Positions 19,164-28,444 of a stretch of DNA of 64,000 nucleotides are shown in pieces. Below the pieces are notes generated by a model. It did no database searches and was not told the origin of the DNA. It saw only the letters and a list, made by a program, of their open reading frames with translations. A program made the translations under genes and the position numbers. The stretch spans positions 434,001 to 498,000 of the forward strand of contig NC_015738.1 in the NCBI RefSeq assembly GCF_000270285.1. Reading direction: 5' to 3'. Every line of letters begins with the position of its first letter. Within the stretch, counting starts at the first letter, position 1. The stretch comes from Eggerthella sp. YY7918 (GTDB taxonomy: Bacteria > Actinomycetota > Coriobacteriia > Coriobacteriales > Eggerthellaceae).

Positions 19164-21062
19164 GTGAAACAGACATCCGGCTTCGAAGCGCTTCTTGAAG
19201 CGCTCAAACAATCGGGCGTGAACGTCGATGGACGTTTTGACGCCGATCCTGACGCACCCGGCGCGGGAAACGCCGGCGGCGGGGGAGGTGACGGGGCAAC
19301 GCCGCATGTGGATGTGCAGATGCCTTTTGGGGATCGTATGGCTGCATGGGGTAAGAAAGCCCTCATCATCGCCGCTATCGTCATCATCATTGTCGGCCTG
19401 ATCGCCTATTGGTGGTTCCATCCGCCTATCAACATCCACAGCTCTGACACCTGGATGTTTGTGGGCGTGTTCATTCTGCTGCCGCTCTTTTTGGTGCTGT
19501 GGAGCAAGTCGCACGCCTACAAGGAAGGCACGAGCAAGGTCGAGCCGAGCGAAAGTAAAGCCAAGGTATACAAGTGGGCTTCGTATGTGCCCGTGCTTGT
19601 GGCAGTGCTGGGTGTAGTGGGCGCGCTTATGTCGCTGTCCATTTTCCCGGGTAACGCCGAGAAGTACGCAAACGTGCTGCAGACCACCGAGGACAACTTC
19701 GCGCAGGACATTAAAGAGGTTAACTATTCAGAGATTCCCGTTATCGACCGCGACTCGGCCGTGCTGCTGGGCAACCGCGAGATGGGCTCCATTCCTGAGT
19801 ACGTAAGCCAGTTTGAAATTTCGCCTCTGTACAGTCAGATCAATTACCAGAGCGCGCCGGTGCGTGTGAGCCCGCTTGGGTATGCGGACCTGTTCAAGTG
19901 GTTCACGAACCGCGAGGCGGGTATTCCGGCGTATGCACTTGTGAACATGACGACGCAGGATGCGGAAATCGTACGTCTTGACGACAATCCCATCCATTAC
20001 TCCGAGTCCGAGCCGCTCGTGCGCAACATCGACCGCCACGTGCAGCTGAGCTATCCGTTCTACATGTTTGATCAGAAGTCGTTCGAAATCGACGACGAGG
20101 GTCATCCGTGGTGGATCTGCCCGGTGCAGTCGCGTACCATCGGTCTGTTCGGCGGTACGACCATCGAGCGTGTGGTCATGGTGGACGCCACGACGGGCGA
20201 GACGCAGGATTTGGCTATCGCGGACGTTCCTCAATGGGTTGACCATGCGTATCCGACCGACCTTCTGCTTGAGCAGTACAACTGGTCTGGAAAGTATAAG
20301 GACGGCTGGCTGAACTCCGTATTCGGGCAGCAGGGCGTTGTGCAGACCACGCCGGGCACCGACGGCAACTTGGGGTACAACTACATTGCCAAGGACGATG
20401 ACGTGTGGGTGTACACGGGCGTGACCTCGGCAACGGCCGACAACTCCATCGTGGGCTTCGTGCTGATCAATCAGCGTACGGCCGAGTCGCACTTCTACTC
20501 GGTGGCCGGTGCGACCGAAGAGTCGGCCATGCAGTCGGCCGAGGGCCAGGTGCAGAACCTGCGCTACCAGGCAACGTTCCCGCTGCTCATCAATGTGTCC
20601 GGACAGCCGACGTACTTTATGGCCTTGAAGGATAACGCCGGTTTGGTGAAGCAGTTCGCCATGCTGGACATTCAGCGCTACCAGAATGTGGCCGTGGGCA
20701 ACACGGTGGCCGAGTGCCAGAAGGCTTACCAGGCACTTCTTGCTACAAACGGTGTGCTCGCCGAAGAGGGCGTAGAGACAGGTTCCGAGGAGAAGCAGGG
20801 CACCATCGTCCACATTGCGCAAGCGGTGGTAGAGGGCAACTCGCACTTCTATGTGAAGCTTGATGACGGCAGCGCCATCTACGACTTTGCGCTCCCGGGC
20901 CTCATTGAAATTGTGGGCTACAAAGAGGGCGATCCCATCAAGTTCACGTATGTCGAGGCTGAACCGACGAACCCCGTGCAGGAGATCGTGGGTTCCGGCG
21001 GTGTTGAAGCGACGGAGAAAGAAGCCGACGCAACGGCCGACGCCTCCGGCAACGCAGCTTAG
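19164..21062 (+). CDS. Large membrane-anchored protein of unknown function
   Basis: The 632-residue protein has a Gly-rich N-terminal cytosolic stretch, three hydrophobic segments (about residues 64-84, 92-113 and 133-153) and a long soluble C-terminal region. It ends with a small beta-rich domain (GTIVHIAQAVV...YVKLDDGSAIYDF) and an Ala/Glu/Asp tail. No catalytic motif is recognised. The GTG start follows GAAAGGGA and a TATAGT -10. It is not in an obvious operon: a terminator precedes it and the L10 promoter follows. Confidence is high that it is a gene, none for function. Confidence 0.7.
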   Translation: MKQTSGFEALLEALKQSGVNVDGRFDADPDAPGAGNAGGGGGDGATPHVDVQMPFGDRMAAWGKKALIIAAIVIIIVGLIAYWWFHPPINIHSSDTWMFVGVFILLPLFLVLWSKSHAYKEGTSKVEPSESKAKVYKWASYVPVLVAVLGVVGALMSLSIFPGNAEKYANVLQTTEDNFAQDIKEVNYSEIPVIDRDSAVLLGNREMGSIPEYVSQFEISPLYSQINYQSAPVRVSPLGYADLFKWFTNREAGIPAYALVNMTTQDAEIVRLDDNPIHYSESEPLVRNIDRHVQLSYPFYMFDQKSFEIDDEGHPWWICPVQSRTIGLFGGTTIERVVMVDATTGETQDLAIADVPQWVDHAYPTDLLLEQYNWSGKYKDGWLNSVFGQQGVVQTTPGTDGNLGYNYIAKDDDVWVYTGVTSATADNSIVGFVLINQRTAESHFYSVAGATEESAMQSAEGQVQNLRYQATFPLLINVSGQPTYFMALKDNAGLVKQFAMLDIQRYQNVAVGNTVAECQKAYQALLATNGVLAEEGVETGSEEKQGTIVHIAQAVVEGNSHFYVKLDDGSAIYDFALPGLIEIVGYKEGDPIKFTYVEAEPTNPVQEIVGSGGVEATEKEADATADASGNAA

Positions 21063-21149
21063 TCGAAGGAGGTACGGCCCGGATTTCATCGGCGGCGTCT
21101 GCCTCCGGTGGGGTCCGGGCCGCGTTTCGTGGTTTTATGCGCGGAGTGG

Positions 21150-21177
21150 TTGACAGAAGCTTGACGGCGCATAAAAT
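21150..21177 (+). promoter_or_regulatory. Strong promoter for rplJ-rplL
   Basis: TTGACA (21150-21155) and TAAAAT (21172-21177) are separated by 16 bp upstream of the L10 leader. Confidence 0.75.
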
Positions 21178-21184
21178 ATAAGGG

Positions 21185-21290
21185 CTGCTCGCACGAGTGG
21201 CTGAAAGTAACATAGTTCCGCTGCCCAAGACAGCAGGTACCGACAAGGTTTAATCGCAGCAATGCGGCCCGCCGAGGTGGTTCTGATAAG
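21185..21290 (+). ncRNA. Ribosomal protein L10 leader
   Basis: The untranslated leader contains the conserved L10-leader core (CTGCCCAAGACAGCAGGTAC at 21221-21240), where the L10-L12 complex binds to autoregulate its operon. It is flanked by complementary segments and followed by a terminator. Confidence 0.75.
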
Positions 21291-21303
21291 TTTCGCGCTT
21301 TGA

Positions 21304-21343
21304 CGACCCCTGCGTCTTTGGACGGCAGGGGTCGTTTCTTTTT
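21304..21343 (+). terminator. Attenuator terminator in the L10 leader
   Basis: A 10-bp perfect stem (CGACCCCTGC with GCAGGGGTCG) is followed by TTTCTTTTT, about 60 bp before rplJ. It probably lowers read-through when L10 is in excess. Confidence 0.75.
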
Positions 21344-21405
21344 CTCAAGCGACGATCCCACCCGCGAGGGGCGGAACCCGAGTTTGAGAAGAAGGAGGTG
21401 TACAT

Positions 21406-21927
21406 ATGCCCAACGTTCAGAACCAAGAAACGCTTGTCAAGATCAAGGAAGACTTGCAGGACGTAACGGCGGTGTGGGTTGTGGATTACCGCGGCCTTAC
21501 CGTTAAGGAAATCCAGACCCTGCGTAGCAACATCCGCGAAGCCGACGCGCTCATGAAGGTGTACAAGAACACGCTCATGCACATTGCGGTTGAGGAGATG
21601 GAGCTGCCCAACTTGGACTCCGTGTTGGAAGGTCCTTCCGCGTTTGTGTTTGCCGGAGCCGATCCCGTGGCTTCCGCAAAGGCGCTCAAGGATTTCGCCA
21701 AGACGAACAAGAACCTGGTGATCAAGGGTGGCATGATGGACGGTCAGTTCGTCGATGCGGCACAGGTGGAAGCCATCGCTTCTCTGCCGTCGCGCGAAGA
21801 GCTCATTGCCAAGCTGCTCGGTACGATTTCCAACCCGCTGGTCAAGACCGTGCGTGTGCTCAACGGCCCGATGGAGGCGTTCGCGCGCTGCGTGTCCGCT
21901 ATTGCCGACCAGAAAAACGCTGCGTAA
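21406..21927 (+). CDS. rplJ: 50S ribosomal protein L10
   Basis: The 173-residue protein has the L10 landmarks VWVVDYRGLTVKEIQTLR, VYKNTLMHIAVEE and the C-terminal helix that carries L7/L12 dimers. It is the base of the ribosomal stalk. The ATG follows AAGGAGG. It precedes rplL by about 100 bp in the usual order, and its leader and attenuator lie directly upstream. Confidence 0.96.
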   Translation: MPNVQNQETLVKIKEDLQDVTAVWVVDYRGLTVKEIQTLRSNIREADALMKVYKNTLMHIAVEEMELPNLDSVLEGPSAFVFAGADPVASAKALKDFAKTNKNLVIKGGMMDGQFVDAAQVEAIASLPSREELIAKLLGTISNPLVKTVRVLNGPMEAFARCVSAIADQKNAA

Positions 21928-22023
21928 ATGCAGCATAACTGCGCCGCCCGATGCGGCGCGTTATAGGACAGAAATAAGGCGGAGCGCACAGCGAGCCGCG
22001 TAAACAAGAAAGTGAGAACAACC

Positions 22024-22398
22024 ATGGCTGTTACTCGTGAAGAGATTATCGAAGCTTTGAAGGAAATGCCCGCGCTTGAGCTCTCCGAGCTCGTTAAGGA
22101 ACTTGAGGACGTCTTTGGCGTGTCTGCCGCCGCCCCTGTGGCTGTGGCTGCTGCCGCCCCGGCTGAGGCTGCTGCCGCCGAGGAAAAGACCGACTTCGAC
22201 GTTGTGCTCGAGGGCTTCGGCGACAACAAGATCGCCGTTATCAAGGTCGTCCGCGAGATCACGGGCCTGGGCCTGAAGGAGGCCAAGGAGGCCGTCGAAA
22301 GCGCTCCGAAGGCTATCCAGGAAGGCGTTGCCAAGGACAAGGCCGAGGAAATCAAGGCCAAGCTCGAGGAAGCCGGCGCTGCTGTTACCTTGAAGTAA
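22024..22398 (+). CDS. rplL: 50S ribosomal protein L7/L12
   Basis: The 124-residue protein has an N-terminal dimerisation helix, an Ala/Pro/Glu hinge and the C-terminal domain [21 protein letters not shown]...[12 protein letters not shown]. It recruits translation factors to the ribosome. The start at 22024 (MAVTREE) was preferred over an upstream GTG because GAAAGTGAG sits at correct spacing. Confidence 0.97.
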   Translation: MAVTREEIIEALKEMPALELSELVKELEDVFGVSAAAPVAVAAAAPAEAAAAEEKTDFDVVLEGFGDNKIAVIKVVREITGLGLKEAKEAVESAPKAIQEGVAKDKAEEIKAKLEEAGAAVTLK

Positions 22399-22432
22399 AT
22401 TGGTTGCGGCGGCTTACATGCTGCCGCATTTT

Positions 22433-22465
22433 AGTCCCGCTGGCTTTCTGGCTAGCGGGACTGTT
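22433..22465 (+). terminator. rplJL operon terminator
   Basis: A 9-bp stem (AGTCCCGCT with AGCGGGACT) with a 12-nt loop is followed by a short T stretch. The 290 bp after it to the next gene show nothing further that I recognise. Confidence 0.65.
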
Positions 22466-22757
22466 TGACTGCGGAGCCCCCTCGTACCGACTCTCACCTT
22501 TTGCTCGCCTGTGCGTACGCTGAACGCCTCGCCGCAAAACGGGTTGATTGTCGACGCGAGGGGGCTTCTCGTTGTCTTGCGAGCGTTAACCTGGGCACGG
22601 AGTGGTTCTGTGTTCGCCAACTGAGCATTTCATTCGCCCGGCCTGTCTGAGCGTGTGACAAAACTTCATAACGCTGACAGATTAGCAACGAAATCCGCAC
22701 GAAACAGGGTTGACCTCTATAGTGGGAGCACGATACAAGAAAACGAAAGGGCGACCA

Positions 22758-23645
22758 ATGCAAACCGGTTATTTTAATGCTGCGTGGCAAGACATAAAGA
22801 ATTCTCCGGGATGGATTGGCAAGGTGATCGTACTCTCACTTGTCATGCTCATTCCCATCTTCGGATGGATTGTGGTGTACGGTTATCTCTATGGATGGGC
22901 GCGTGATATTGCCTGGAACGTTCATTCCCCTCTGCCTGCGCGAATCTTCGGCAATGAGGATGGCAAGCTGTACAGTCGCGGGTTCTTCGCATTGGTTATT
23001 GCGTTTGTTTGTGCGCTTGTCCCCGGCATTCTGAGCGGTTTGAGCAACATGATGATGGGAGTGGGTTTCTACGGACTTGCCGCTTCCGACTATTCGCCGG
23101 CAGTTTTTGGCCCCACTTCGGGCATGTTCGGTCTTCTTCTCTCGCTCGTCTCGATTGCGCTGTCGTTTTTCCTCGTGTTCTTCGAGTGGACCGCCACTAT
23201 GCGTATGAGTATTTATGGCAGGCTGTCGGCAGGGTTTCAAATAGGCCGACTTTGGTCGATGATCCGTCATGATTTCGGTGGCTTGCTTCGCATTTTGGGC
23301 ATGGCGATACTTCTTGCCCTTGGTTTGGGAATTTTACTCTCGCTCTTCCTTTTCTTTGTCGTGAGTATAGGTGTGCTGGGTGGCGTTGCCGCTACGGCTG
23401 GTAGCGGACATCACCCCAGTGTGGCCGGTTTGGGTGCAACGGCCATCCTTATCATTGCAATTCTGTCGATCGTGTTTGGTCTTGTGTCGATGGTAGTGAG
23501 CACGTTCATCTCCATGATGATTGCACGCGCGTTGGGATATTGGACGCGTCAGTTTGACGTCCCTGCCTGGCGTGGCCAAGATGACCCCATGCCGTTTGAA
23601 ATTGCACGCAACACCTACACCGGGGGACAGCCACCCGTGGGCTAA
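22758..23645 (+). CDS. DUF4013-like polytopic membrane protein
   Basis: The 295-residue protein has about six hydrophobic segments and an N-terminal YFNAAWQDIKNSPGWIGKV stretch before the first one, plus a GYLYGWARDI motif. This is the usual look of DUF4013 membrane proteins. The start at 22758 follows GAAAGGGCG; an in-frame upstream start has no ribosome site. No catalytic residues are evident. It is a single gene bounded by terminators. The function is unknown. Confidence 0.7.
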   Translation: MQTGYFNAAWQDIKNSPGWIGKVIVLSLVMLIPIFGWIVVYGYLYGWARDIAWNVHSPLPARIFGNEDGKLYSRGFFALVIAFVCALVPGILSGLSNMMMGVGFYGLAASDYSPAVFGPTSGMFGLLLSLVSIALSFFLVFFEWTATMRMSIYGRLSAGFQIGRLWSMIRHDFGGLLRILGMAILLALGLGILLSLFLFFVVSIGVLGGVAATAGSGHHPSVAGLGATAILIIAILSIVFGLVSMVVSTFISMMIARALGYWTRQFDVPAWRGQDDPMPFEIARNTYTGGQPPVG

Positions 23646-23708
23646 ACTCACTTCGGGCAGTGCTGCAATTCGTACGAAGCATTCCTCGTCAGACACGTTG
23701 CCTTGTTC

Positions 23709-23743
23709 AAGACGCGCTACCCGCTAAAACGGTAGCGCGTCTT
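23709..23743. terminator. Bidirectional terminator overlapping a stop codon
   Basis: A perfect 13-bp stem (AAGACGCGCTACC with GGTAGCGCGTCTT) lies between convergent genes. The stop codon of the DUF1848 gene falls in its loop. Confidence 0.75.
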
Positions 23744-24662
23744 GTCGTCCATGGAGGATAAGAGATTCGGCTTTTGCTTCTTTAACCTCGTCGTCGGGCC
23801 TAATGGTGCCCACAAGCAAAGGCGAATTCGGATCATGATCGCGATAATTGCGCCGGGCATCTTCGGGACTGTCGATAGCAAAGCAGTAGCGGCATCCGTT
23901 CGGGCAGGTGTTGTACATGCCGATATCGCGATTGTCGTAGCAGCGGCATTTCGGCTTCGTTCCCTGATGCTTGAGCAATCGGAACTGACAGTTATTGGCC
24001 TGACCAAGGGTGGGCAGCATGACGCATCCGTCTTGCTTGATGCCGAACGCCTCATAGTTGCCCGATTCGCAGCATGTTTGCAAAACAATACCCTCTCTTG
24101 AAGCGATGGCTCCCAGTTCGCGCGCCAGGTCTGTCTTGCGCTCGCGGGTGAGCGTGGTCAGATCGGGTATGGCCTTGCTTATCTTGGTGCGCTGTTCGAC
24201 AAACCCAAACACGCAGCGATCGATAGCTCCGCGAAGACGCTGTGCAATATGTGAAAACGTTTCAATATGCACGTCGAGCGTGTAGGTGGCGTTCAACAGC
24301 ACCGGGTCATAGCGCCACGCGACGCGGTTGGGGCCGACAGCGCGAGAAAGCGCAAGGAGCGTTTCGATGCTCTCATCCACGTCCGGCACATTCGGCTCAA
24401 GATCGGTGCCGTAGGCGGTGATGGTGTAGAAGCAGTACACGCCGTAGCGATTGGTAATCGAATCGATGTGGGGCAGAAGCGGCGCGTAGTCTTTCGAGCC
24501 AAACACGATACAGTCAACGACGGAAGGGTCGAGCCGATAGCGCGACACCTTATGGGGGAACAGAGGATTGCGCACGCAGGCGTAACCTTCCTCAAGACGA
24601 TTCAGCAGCCAATCCGTGTAGTGAGTGACGACATCTGTTCTTCCTCCGACATTGACAATCAT
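23724..24662 (-). CDS. DUF1848 family protein with C-terminal cysteine motif
   Basis: The 312-residue protein shows the DUF1848 pattern: GGRTDVVTHYTDWLLNRLEEGY near the N-terminus (quoted in part), VDCIVFGSKDYAPLL, YTITAYGTDLEPNVP, and a C-terminal CRCYDNRDIGMYNTCPNGCRYCFA. The clustered cysteines (CxC, CxxxCxxC) resemble Fe-S ligation and DUF1848 is thought to be radical-SAM-like. No biochemical role is established. It is divergent from cysK with a perfect palindrome between the two. Confidence 0.85.
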   Translation of the reverse strand: MIVNVGGRTDVVTHYTDWLLNRLEEGYACVRNPLFPHKVSRYRLDPSVVDCIVFGSKDYAPLLPHIDSITNRYGVYCFYTITAYGTDLEPNVPDVDESIETLLALSRAVGPNRVAWRYDPVLLNATYTLDVHIETFSHIAQRLRGAIDRCVFGFVEQRTKISKAIPDLTTLTRERKTDLARELGAIASREGIVLQTCCESGNYEAFGIKQDGCVMLPTLGQANNCQFRLLKHQGTKPKCRCYDNRDIGMYNTCPNGCRYCFAIDSPEDARRNYRDHDPNSPLLVGTIRPDDEVKEAKAESLILHGRQDALPF

Positions 24663-24758
24663 GGTCGCATATCCCCCTTAACGTCATCTACGCAGAGCTG
24701 TCCGCGGAAGGTGTGCGTAGATGTTGATGAGCTGTTCGTGAGTGAACTCTTTTGAATG

Positions 24759-24780
24759 GCTGTCAAGTATACTTGACAGC
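24759..24780. promoter_or_regulatory. Perfect 22-bp palindrome, probable operator
   Basis: GCTGTCAAGTA is followed immediately by its exact reverse complement. It lies about 100 bp upstream of the DUF1848 start and 150 bp upstream of cysK, and each arm contains TTGACA on one strand. Confidence 0.65.
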
Positions 24781-24929
24781 AACACCTTCACGTATCAGAG
24801 CAGAAACATTCTTACGAGTTTGGATCTTATTTTCTTACCTTGACAAAGATTCGGTAGAATAGGATTACCCCATTCGCATACACGTAGTACGTACCGCTTC
24901 TCTGGGAAGCGGGCAAGGAACGAGGCATC

Positions 24930-25862
24930 ATGAATATCGCAAAAGGCATTGCAGAGCTGATTGGGTCGACGCCGCTTGTTGAACTGACCAACTACGAACA
25001 GCGCCATAACCTTGAGGCAACCCTTGTTGGCAAGGTGGAACTATTCAATCCGGCCGGATCCATCAAGGATCGCATTGCGCAAGCCATGCTTGACGATGCC
25101 GAAGCGCAGGGGATTATCACCCGCGATACGGTTCTTATCGAGCCTACGTCCGGCAATACGGGTATCGGTCTTGCGGCATTAGCGGCGGCGCGTGGCATGA
25201 GGCTGATCATTACCATGCCTGAAACAATGTCGGTGGAGCGTCGCAACCTCATGAAGGCTTACGGTGCCGAACTGGTTCTTACCGAAGGTTCGCGGGGGAT
25301 GACCGGTGCTATCGAACGCGCCAATGAGCTTGCACAAGAAATTCCCCAGGCGTTTATTCCCGGCCAGTTTGTCAATCCGGCGAATCCGGCCGTTCATGAG
25401 GCTACGACGGGCCCGGAAATTTGGGAAGCGACCGAAGGCAAGGTGGATATTCTGGTGGCCGGCGTGGGCACCGGTGGAACCATAAGCGGCACGGGTGCAT
25501 ACTTGAAGCGCATGAATCCGCAGATTCGTGTTGTGGCCGTGGAGCCTGCGACATCGCCGGTGCTTTCCGAAGGTCGTGCGGGCGCTCACAAAATTCAGGG
25601 CATCGGTGCGGGGTTTGTGCCGGATACGTTGAACACAGAAGTATATGACGAAGTGATTGCCGTTACCGATGAGGAGGCGTTTGCGGCCGGTCGTGAGCTG
25701 GCTGCAGGCGAAGGCTTGCTCGTGGGCATATCGTCCGGCGCCGCCGTGGCGGCAGCAACGCAGTTGGCGCGCCGCTCCGAGAACAAGGGAGCCCTGATAG
25801 TTGTCATCCTTCCCGATACAGGAGAGCGTTACCTGACTACGGAAATGTTCGATTTCTCGTAA
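24930..25862 (+). CDS. cysK: Cysteine synthase A (O-acetylserine sulfhydrylase)
   Basis: This 310-residue PLP enzyme has the lysine motif [11 protein letters not shown] (about residues 35-46), substrate loop [10 protein letters not shown] (about 72), phosphate cradle [12 protein letters not shown] and SSGAAV near the C-terminus. It makes cysteine from O-acetylserine and sulfide. It has a single promoter region upstream that includes TTGACA at 24840 but no certain -10. A probable cystine importer gene lies far away at 36214; the two are not linked. Confidence 0.95.
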   Translation: MNIAKGIAELIGSTPLVELTNYEQRHNLEATLVGKVELFNPAGSIKDRIAQAMLDDAEAQGIITRDTVLIEPTSGNTGIGLAALAAARGMRLIITMPETMSVERRNLMKAYGAELVLTEGSRGMTGAIERANELAQEIPQAFIPGQFVNPANPAVHEATTGPEIWEATEGKVDILVAGVGTGGTISGTGAYLKRMNPQIRVVAVEPATSPVLSEGRAGAHKIQGIGAGFVPDTLNTEVYDEVIAVTDEEAFAAGRELAAGEGLLVGISSGAAVAAATQLARRSENKGALIVVILPDTGERYLTTEMFDFS

Positions 25863-26064
25863 AGGTGCCGCGGCATTCCGCTTTTAAAGATACGGTGAGT
25901 CACTCAGTCACCGAGTTGTCGAGTCGGCAAATGCCACGTATGCGTTCTAACGCCCTTCTGACATGCGCACAACGACTCGCTTACGGTAAAAGCTCAGGCG
26001 ATTGAGCCGATTTTTGGATCATACAATGACCGGATAACATAGTGTGTCCAGTTGAAGGAGATCC

Positions 26065-27576
26065 ATGGAACGGGTAGTTGTGGTGGGTGCCGGAATCGGT
26101 GGCCTTGCGGCGGCAATTCGCCTGCAACAGGCCGGGTATCAGGTTGAGCTCTTTGAGAAAGAACCCCAGGTCGGCGGTAAAATGAATCGCATCACCGAGG
26201 AGGGTTTCACCTTCGATGTCGGCCCCACCATCGTCATGATGCCAAAGCTGTATCGCGAAGTGTTCGAGCTTGCCGGGCGCAATCCCGACGACTACATTCC
26301 CATGACGCCCGTTGAACCGCTCATGGATATAAGCTTTTCGTCGGACGAACGCGTGCAGCTTTCAAATAACCTCGCCGAAATTGTTTCCACCCTTGAAGCG
26401 GTCGGCGAAAAGGACGCCCAAGGTTATCTGGAATACCTCGCGCTGCTCTACAAACGCTATCTTATTGCGAAGGACAACTTTCTCCAGCGCTCGTTTCGAG
26501 GTCCTGGCGATTTCTACAATCCCAAAAGTCTGCTTGCGGGCATTCGGTTGCATACGTTGGGCGATGCGTACTCGTCGGTGGCGAAGCATGTGCAAGATGA
26601 CCGGCTGCGGAAATCGCTTGCATTCCAGACGTTCTACATTGGTATTTCGCCCTATGAGGGCCCTTCGCTCTACATGATCATTCCCATGATCGAGTTGTTG
26701 TACGGCGTGTGGTACATGCCGGGTGGCATGTATGCCTTCGCCGATGGTATGAGGCGCCTGTTTGAAGAGAGAGGCGGGCAGGTACACACGTCGACGCCCG
26801 TCGAGCGTATCGCCATCGAAAACGGTCGGGCGACAGGGGTGGTTGTTGACGGCACGCTGCATGCCGCCGATGCGGTTGTGTGCGGTGCCGACTTTCCTTA
26901 TGCGATGAAACACCTGGTGAGCGACGAGCGAGCACGTGGCTCCTACACCGATAAAGCGATCGATGCGATGAAGTATTCATGCTCGTGTTTCATCTTGTAC
27001 TTGGGGCTGGACAAGCGCTACCCGACCGAGGCGATACATAGCATCAGGTTCGCCTCCGATTTTGAGAAGAATATTGCGGACATCTTCGAGGCTGAGCGTT
27101 TCCCCGAAGATCCGTCGTTTTACCTGTACGCCCCCTCATCAGTCGATCCCGATTTGGCACCCGAGGGGATGCAAACGCTCTACGTGTTGGTGCCCGTTCC
27201 CGCGTTGCCTGCGGAAGATGAAATGTCCGATGCGTGCAGATGGCACGATGAGGATGTGGCTGCATACCGTGAACGGGTGCTTGACCTGGTGGAGCGTGAG
27301 ACGGCCTATAGCGACGTGCGCGATCACATTGTGTTTGAGAAGGCCTACACGCCCCTCGACTTTGCCGAGCGTTTCAACGCGTACCGCGGTGCAACGTTTG
27401 GTCTGCGACCGACCTTGTTTCAAAGCAATTACTGGCGTCCGCACAATAAGGCGAAGCAGTGCGAAGGGCTGTACTTCTGCGGCAGCAGCGTGCATCCCGG
27501 AGCCGGTGTGCCTATCGTGCTTTTGAGCGCACGGTTGGCTGTCGAGGAGTTGATGGCCGATGACCATGCTTCGTGA
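26065..27576 (+). CDS. crtN: CrtN-like diapophytoene/phytoene desaturase
   Basis: The 503-residue protein begins with VVVVGAGIGGLAAAIRL for FAD. It matches staphylococcal CrtN in several places recalled by eye: GFTFDVGPTIVMMP, LAFQTFYIGISPYEGPSLYM, IPMIELLYGVWYMPGGMY, and the C-terminal LYFCGSSVHPGAGVPIVL. It would introduce double bonds into a C30 (or C40) carotene. It overlaps the synthase gene by 17 bp, so the two are translationally coupled. The C30 assignment is an inference from likeness to CrtN; the desaturation number is unknown. Confidence 0.88.
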   Translation: MERVVVVGAGIGGLAAAIRLQQAGYQVELFEKEPQVGGKMNRITEEGFTFDVGPTIVMMPKLYREVFELAGRNPDDYIPMTPVEPLMDISFSSDERVQLSNNLAEIVSTLEAVGEKDAQGYLEYLALLYKRYLIAKDNFLQRSFRGPGDFYNPKSLLAGIRLHTLGDAYSSVAKHVQDDRLRKSLAFQTFYIGISPYEGPSLYMIIPMIELLYGVWYMPGGMYAFADGMRRLFEERGGQVHTSTPVERIAIENGRATGVVVDGTLHAADAVVCGADFPYAMKHLVSDERARGSYTDKAIDAMKYSCSCFILYLGLDKRYPTEAIHSIRFASDFEKNIADIFEAERFPEDPSFYLYAPSSVDPDLAPEGMQTLYVLVPVPALPAEDEMSDACRWHDEDVAAYRERVLDLVERETAYSDVRDHIVFEKAYTPLDFAERFNAYRGATFGLRPTLFQSNYWRPHNKAKQCEGLYFCGSSVHPGAGVPIVLLSARLAVEELMADDHAS

Positions 27577-28441
27577 TCGCTTTGAAGAGCGCGAACAGGA
27601 CTTCGCGTGGTGCGAACGCGTCATCAAGCGCAATTCCCCAAGCTTTTATCGGGCGTTTTCCCAGCTTCCCGACGAGAAACGGCGAAGCGTCTATGCGATT
27701 TACGCGTTTTGCCGACTTGCCGACGACAGCGTCGATAGAGAGGCGAATCGCGCGATGCTCGATGGCCTCCAGGATGAGCTGGAGCAGTTTTTAGCGGGCT
27801 GTACGCCCGACAAGCCTTTGTGGCGCGCGCTCGATGTTGTGTTCGGGCGCTTTGATATGGAGGCGCGCCCGTTTTTTGACATGGTGGAAGGCCAGCGGCG
27901 TGACCTGGACTTTCATCAGCCGCGCACCATGGAAGAGCTTGAGGAGTACAGCTACTACGTGGCTGGATCGGTAGGATTGATGCTTCTGCCGCTTCTGCAT
28001 ACGTCGTCTCGCGCAGATGAATCGCTGCGGGCGAGCGGCATTGCGCTTGGCGTGGCGATGCAGCTGACCAACATTTTGCGCGATGTGGGCGAAGACCTGG
28101 ACACGGGGCGGGTGTACGTGCCGGCTTCTGTGCTTGAAGCGGTGGGCTGTTCGCGTGCGCATGTGCGGGCGCGCAGAGCGGATGAGGCATTTATCGCCGC
28201 TTGGGAAGCGGTTGCGCATCGTGCAGAGGAGCTGTACCAACCCATGCAGCGAAGCATTTCAGCACTTGACGAGGACAGTCGACTGGCGGTGCTGTCGTCG
28301 CTGTTTTTGTACCGAGGAATCCTTGATCAGGTACGTCGTGAGGGATATGGATGCTTTACGCACCGCGCGGTTGTCCCGGCAGAGCGCGCAATGGCTCTTG
28401 TCGCTGAGGCCCAGGCTGCCCTGCAAGAAGGGAGGGGCTAG
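27560..28441 (+). CDS. crtM: CrtM/CrtB-like squalene/phytoene synthase
   Basis: The 293-residue protein has both aspartate-rich motifs of head-to-head prenyl synthases: DDSVD (about residue 52) and NILRDVGED (about 172). It also has the N-terminal KRNSPSFYRAFSQLPDEKR segment (quoted in part) typical of phytoene and dehydrosqualene synthases. It condenses two FPP (or GGPP) molecules. It overlaps the desaturase and ends 3 bp before the kinase fusion. C30 specificity is inferred from its CrtN-like partner. Confidence 0.88.
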   Translation: MTMLRDRFEEREQDFAWCERVIKRNSPSFYRAFSQLPDEKRRSVYAIYAFCRLADDSVDREANRAMLDGLQDELEQFLAGCTPDKPLWRALDVVFGRFDMEARPFFDMVEGQRRDLDFHQPRTMEELEEYSYYVAGSVGLMLLPLLHTSSRADESLRASGIALGVAMQLTNILRDVGEDLDTGRVYVPASVLEAVGCSRAHVRARRADEAFIAAWEAVAHRAEELYQPMQRSISALDEDSRLAVLSSLFLYRGILDQVRREGYGCFTHRAVVPAERAMALVAEAQAALQEGRG

Positions 28442-28444
28442 ACG

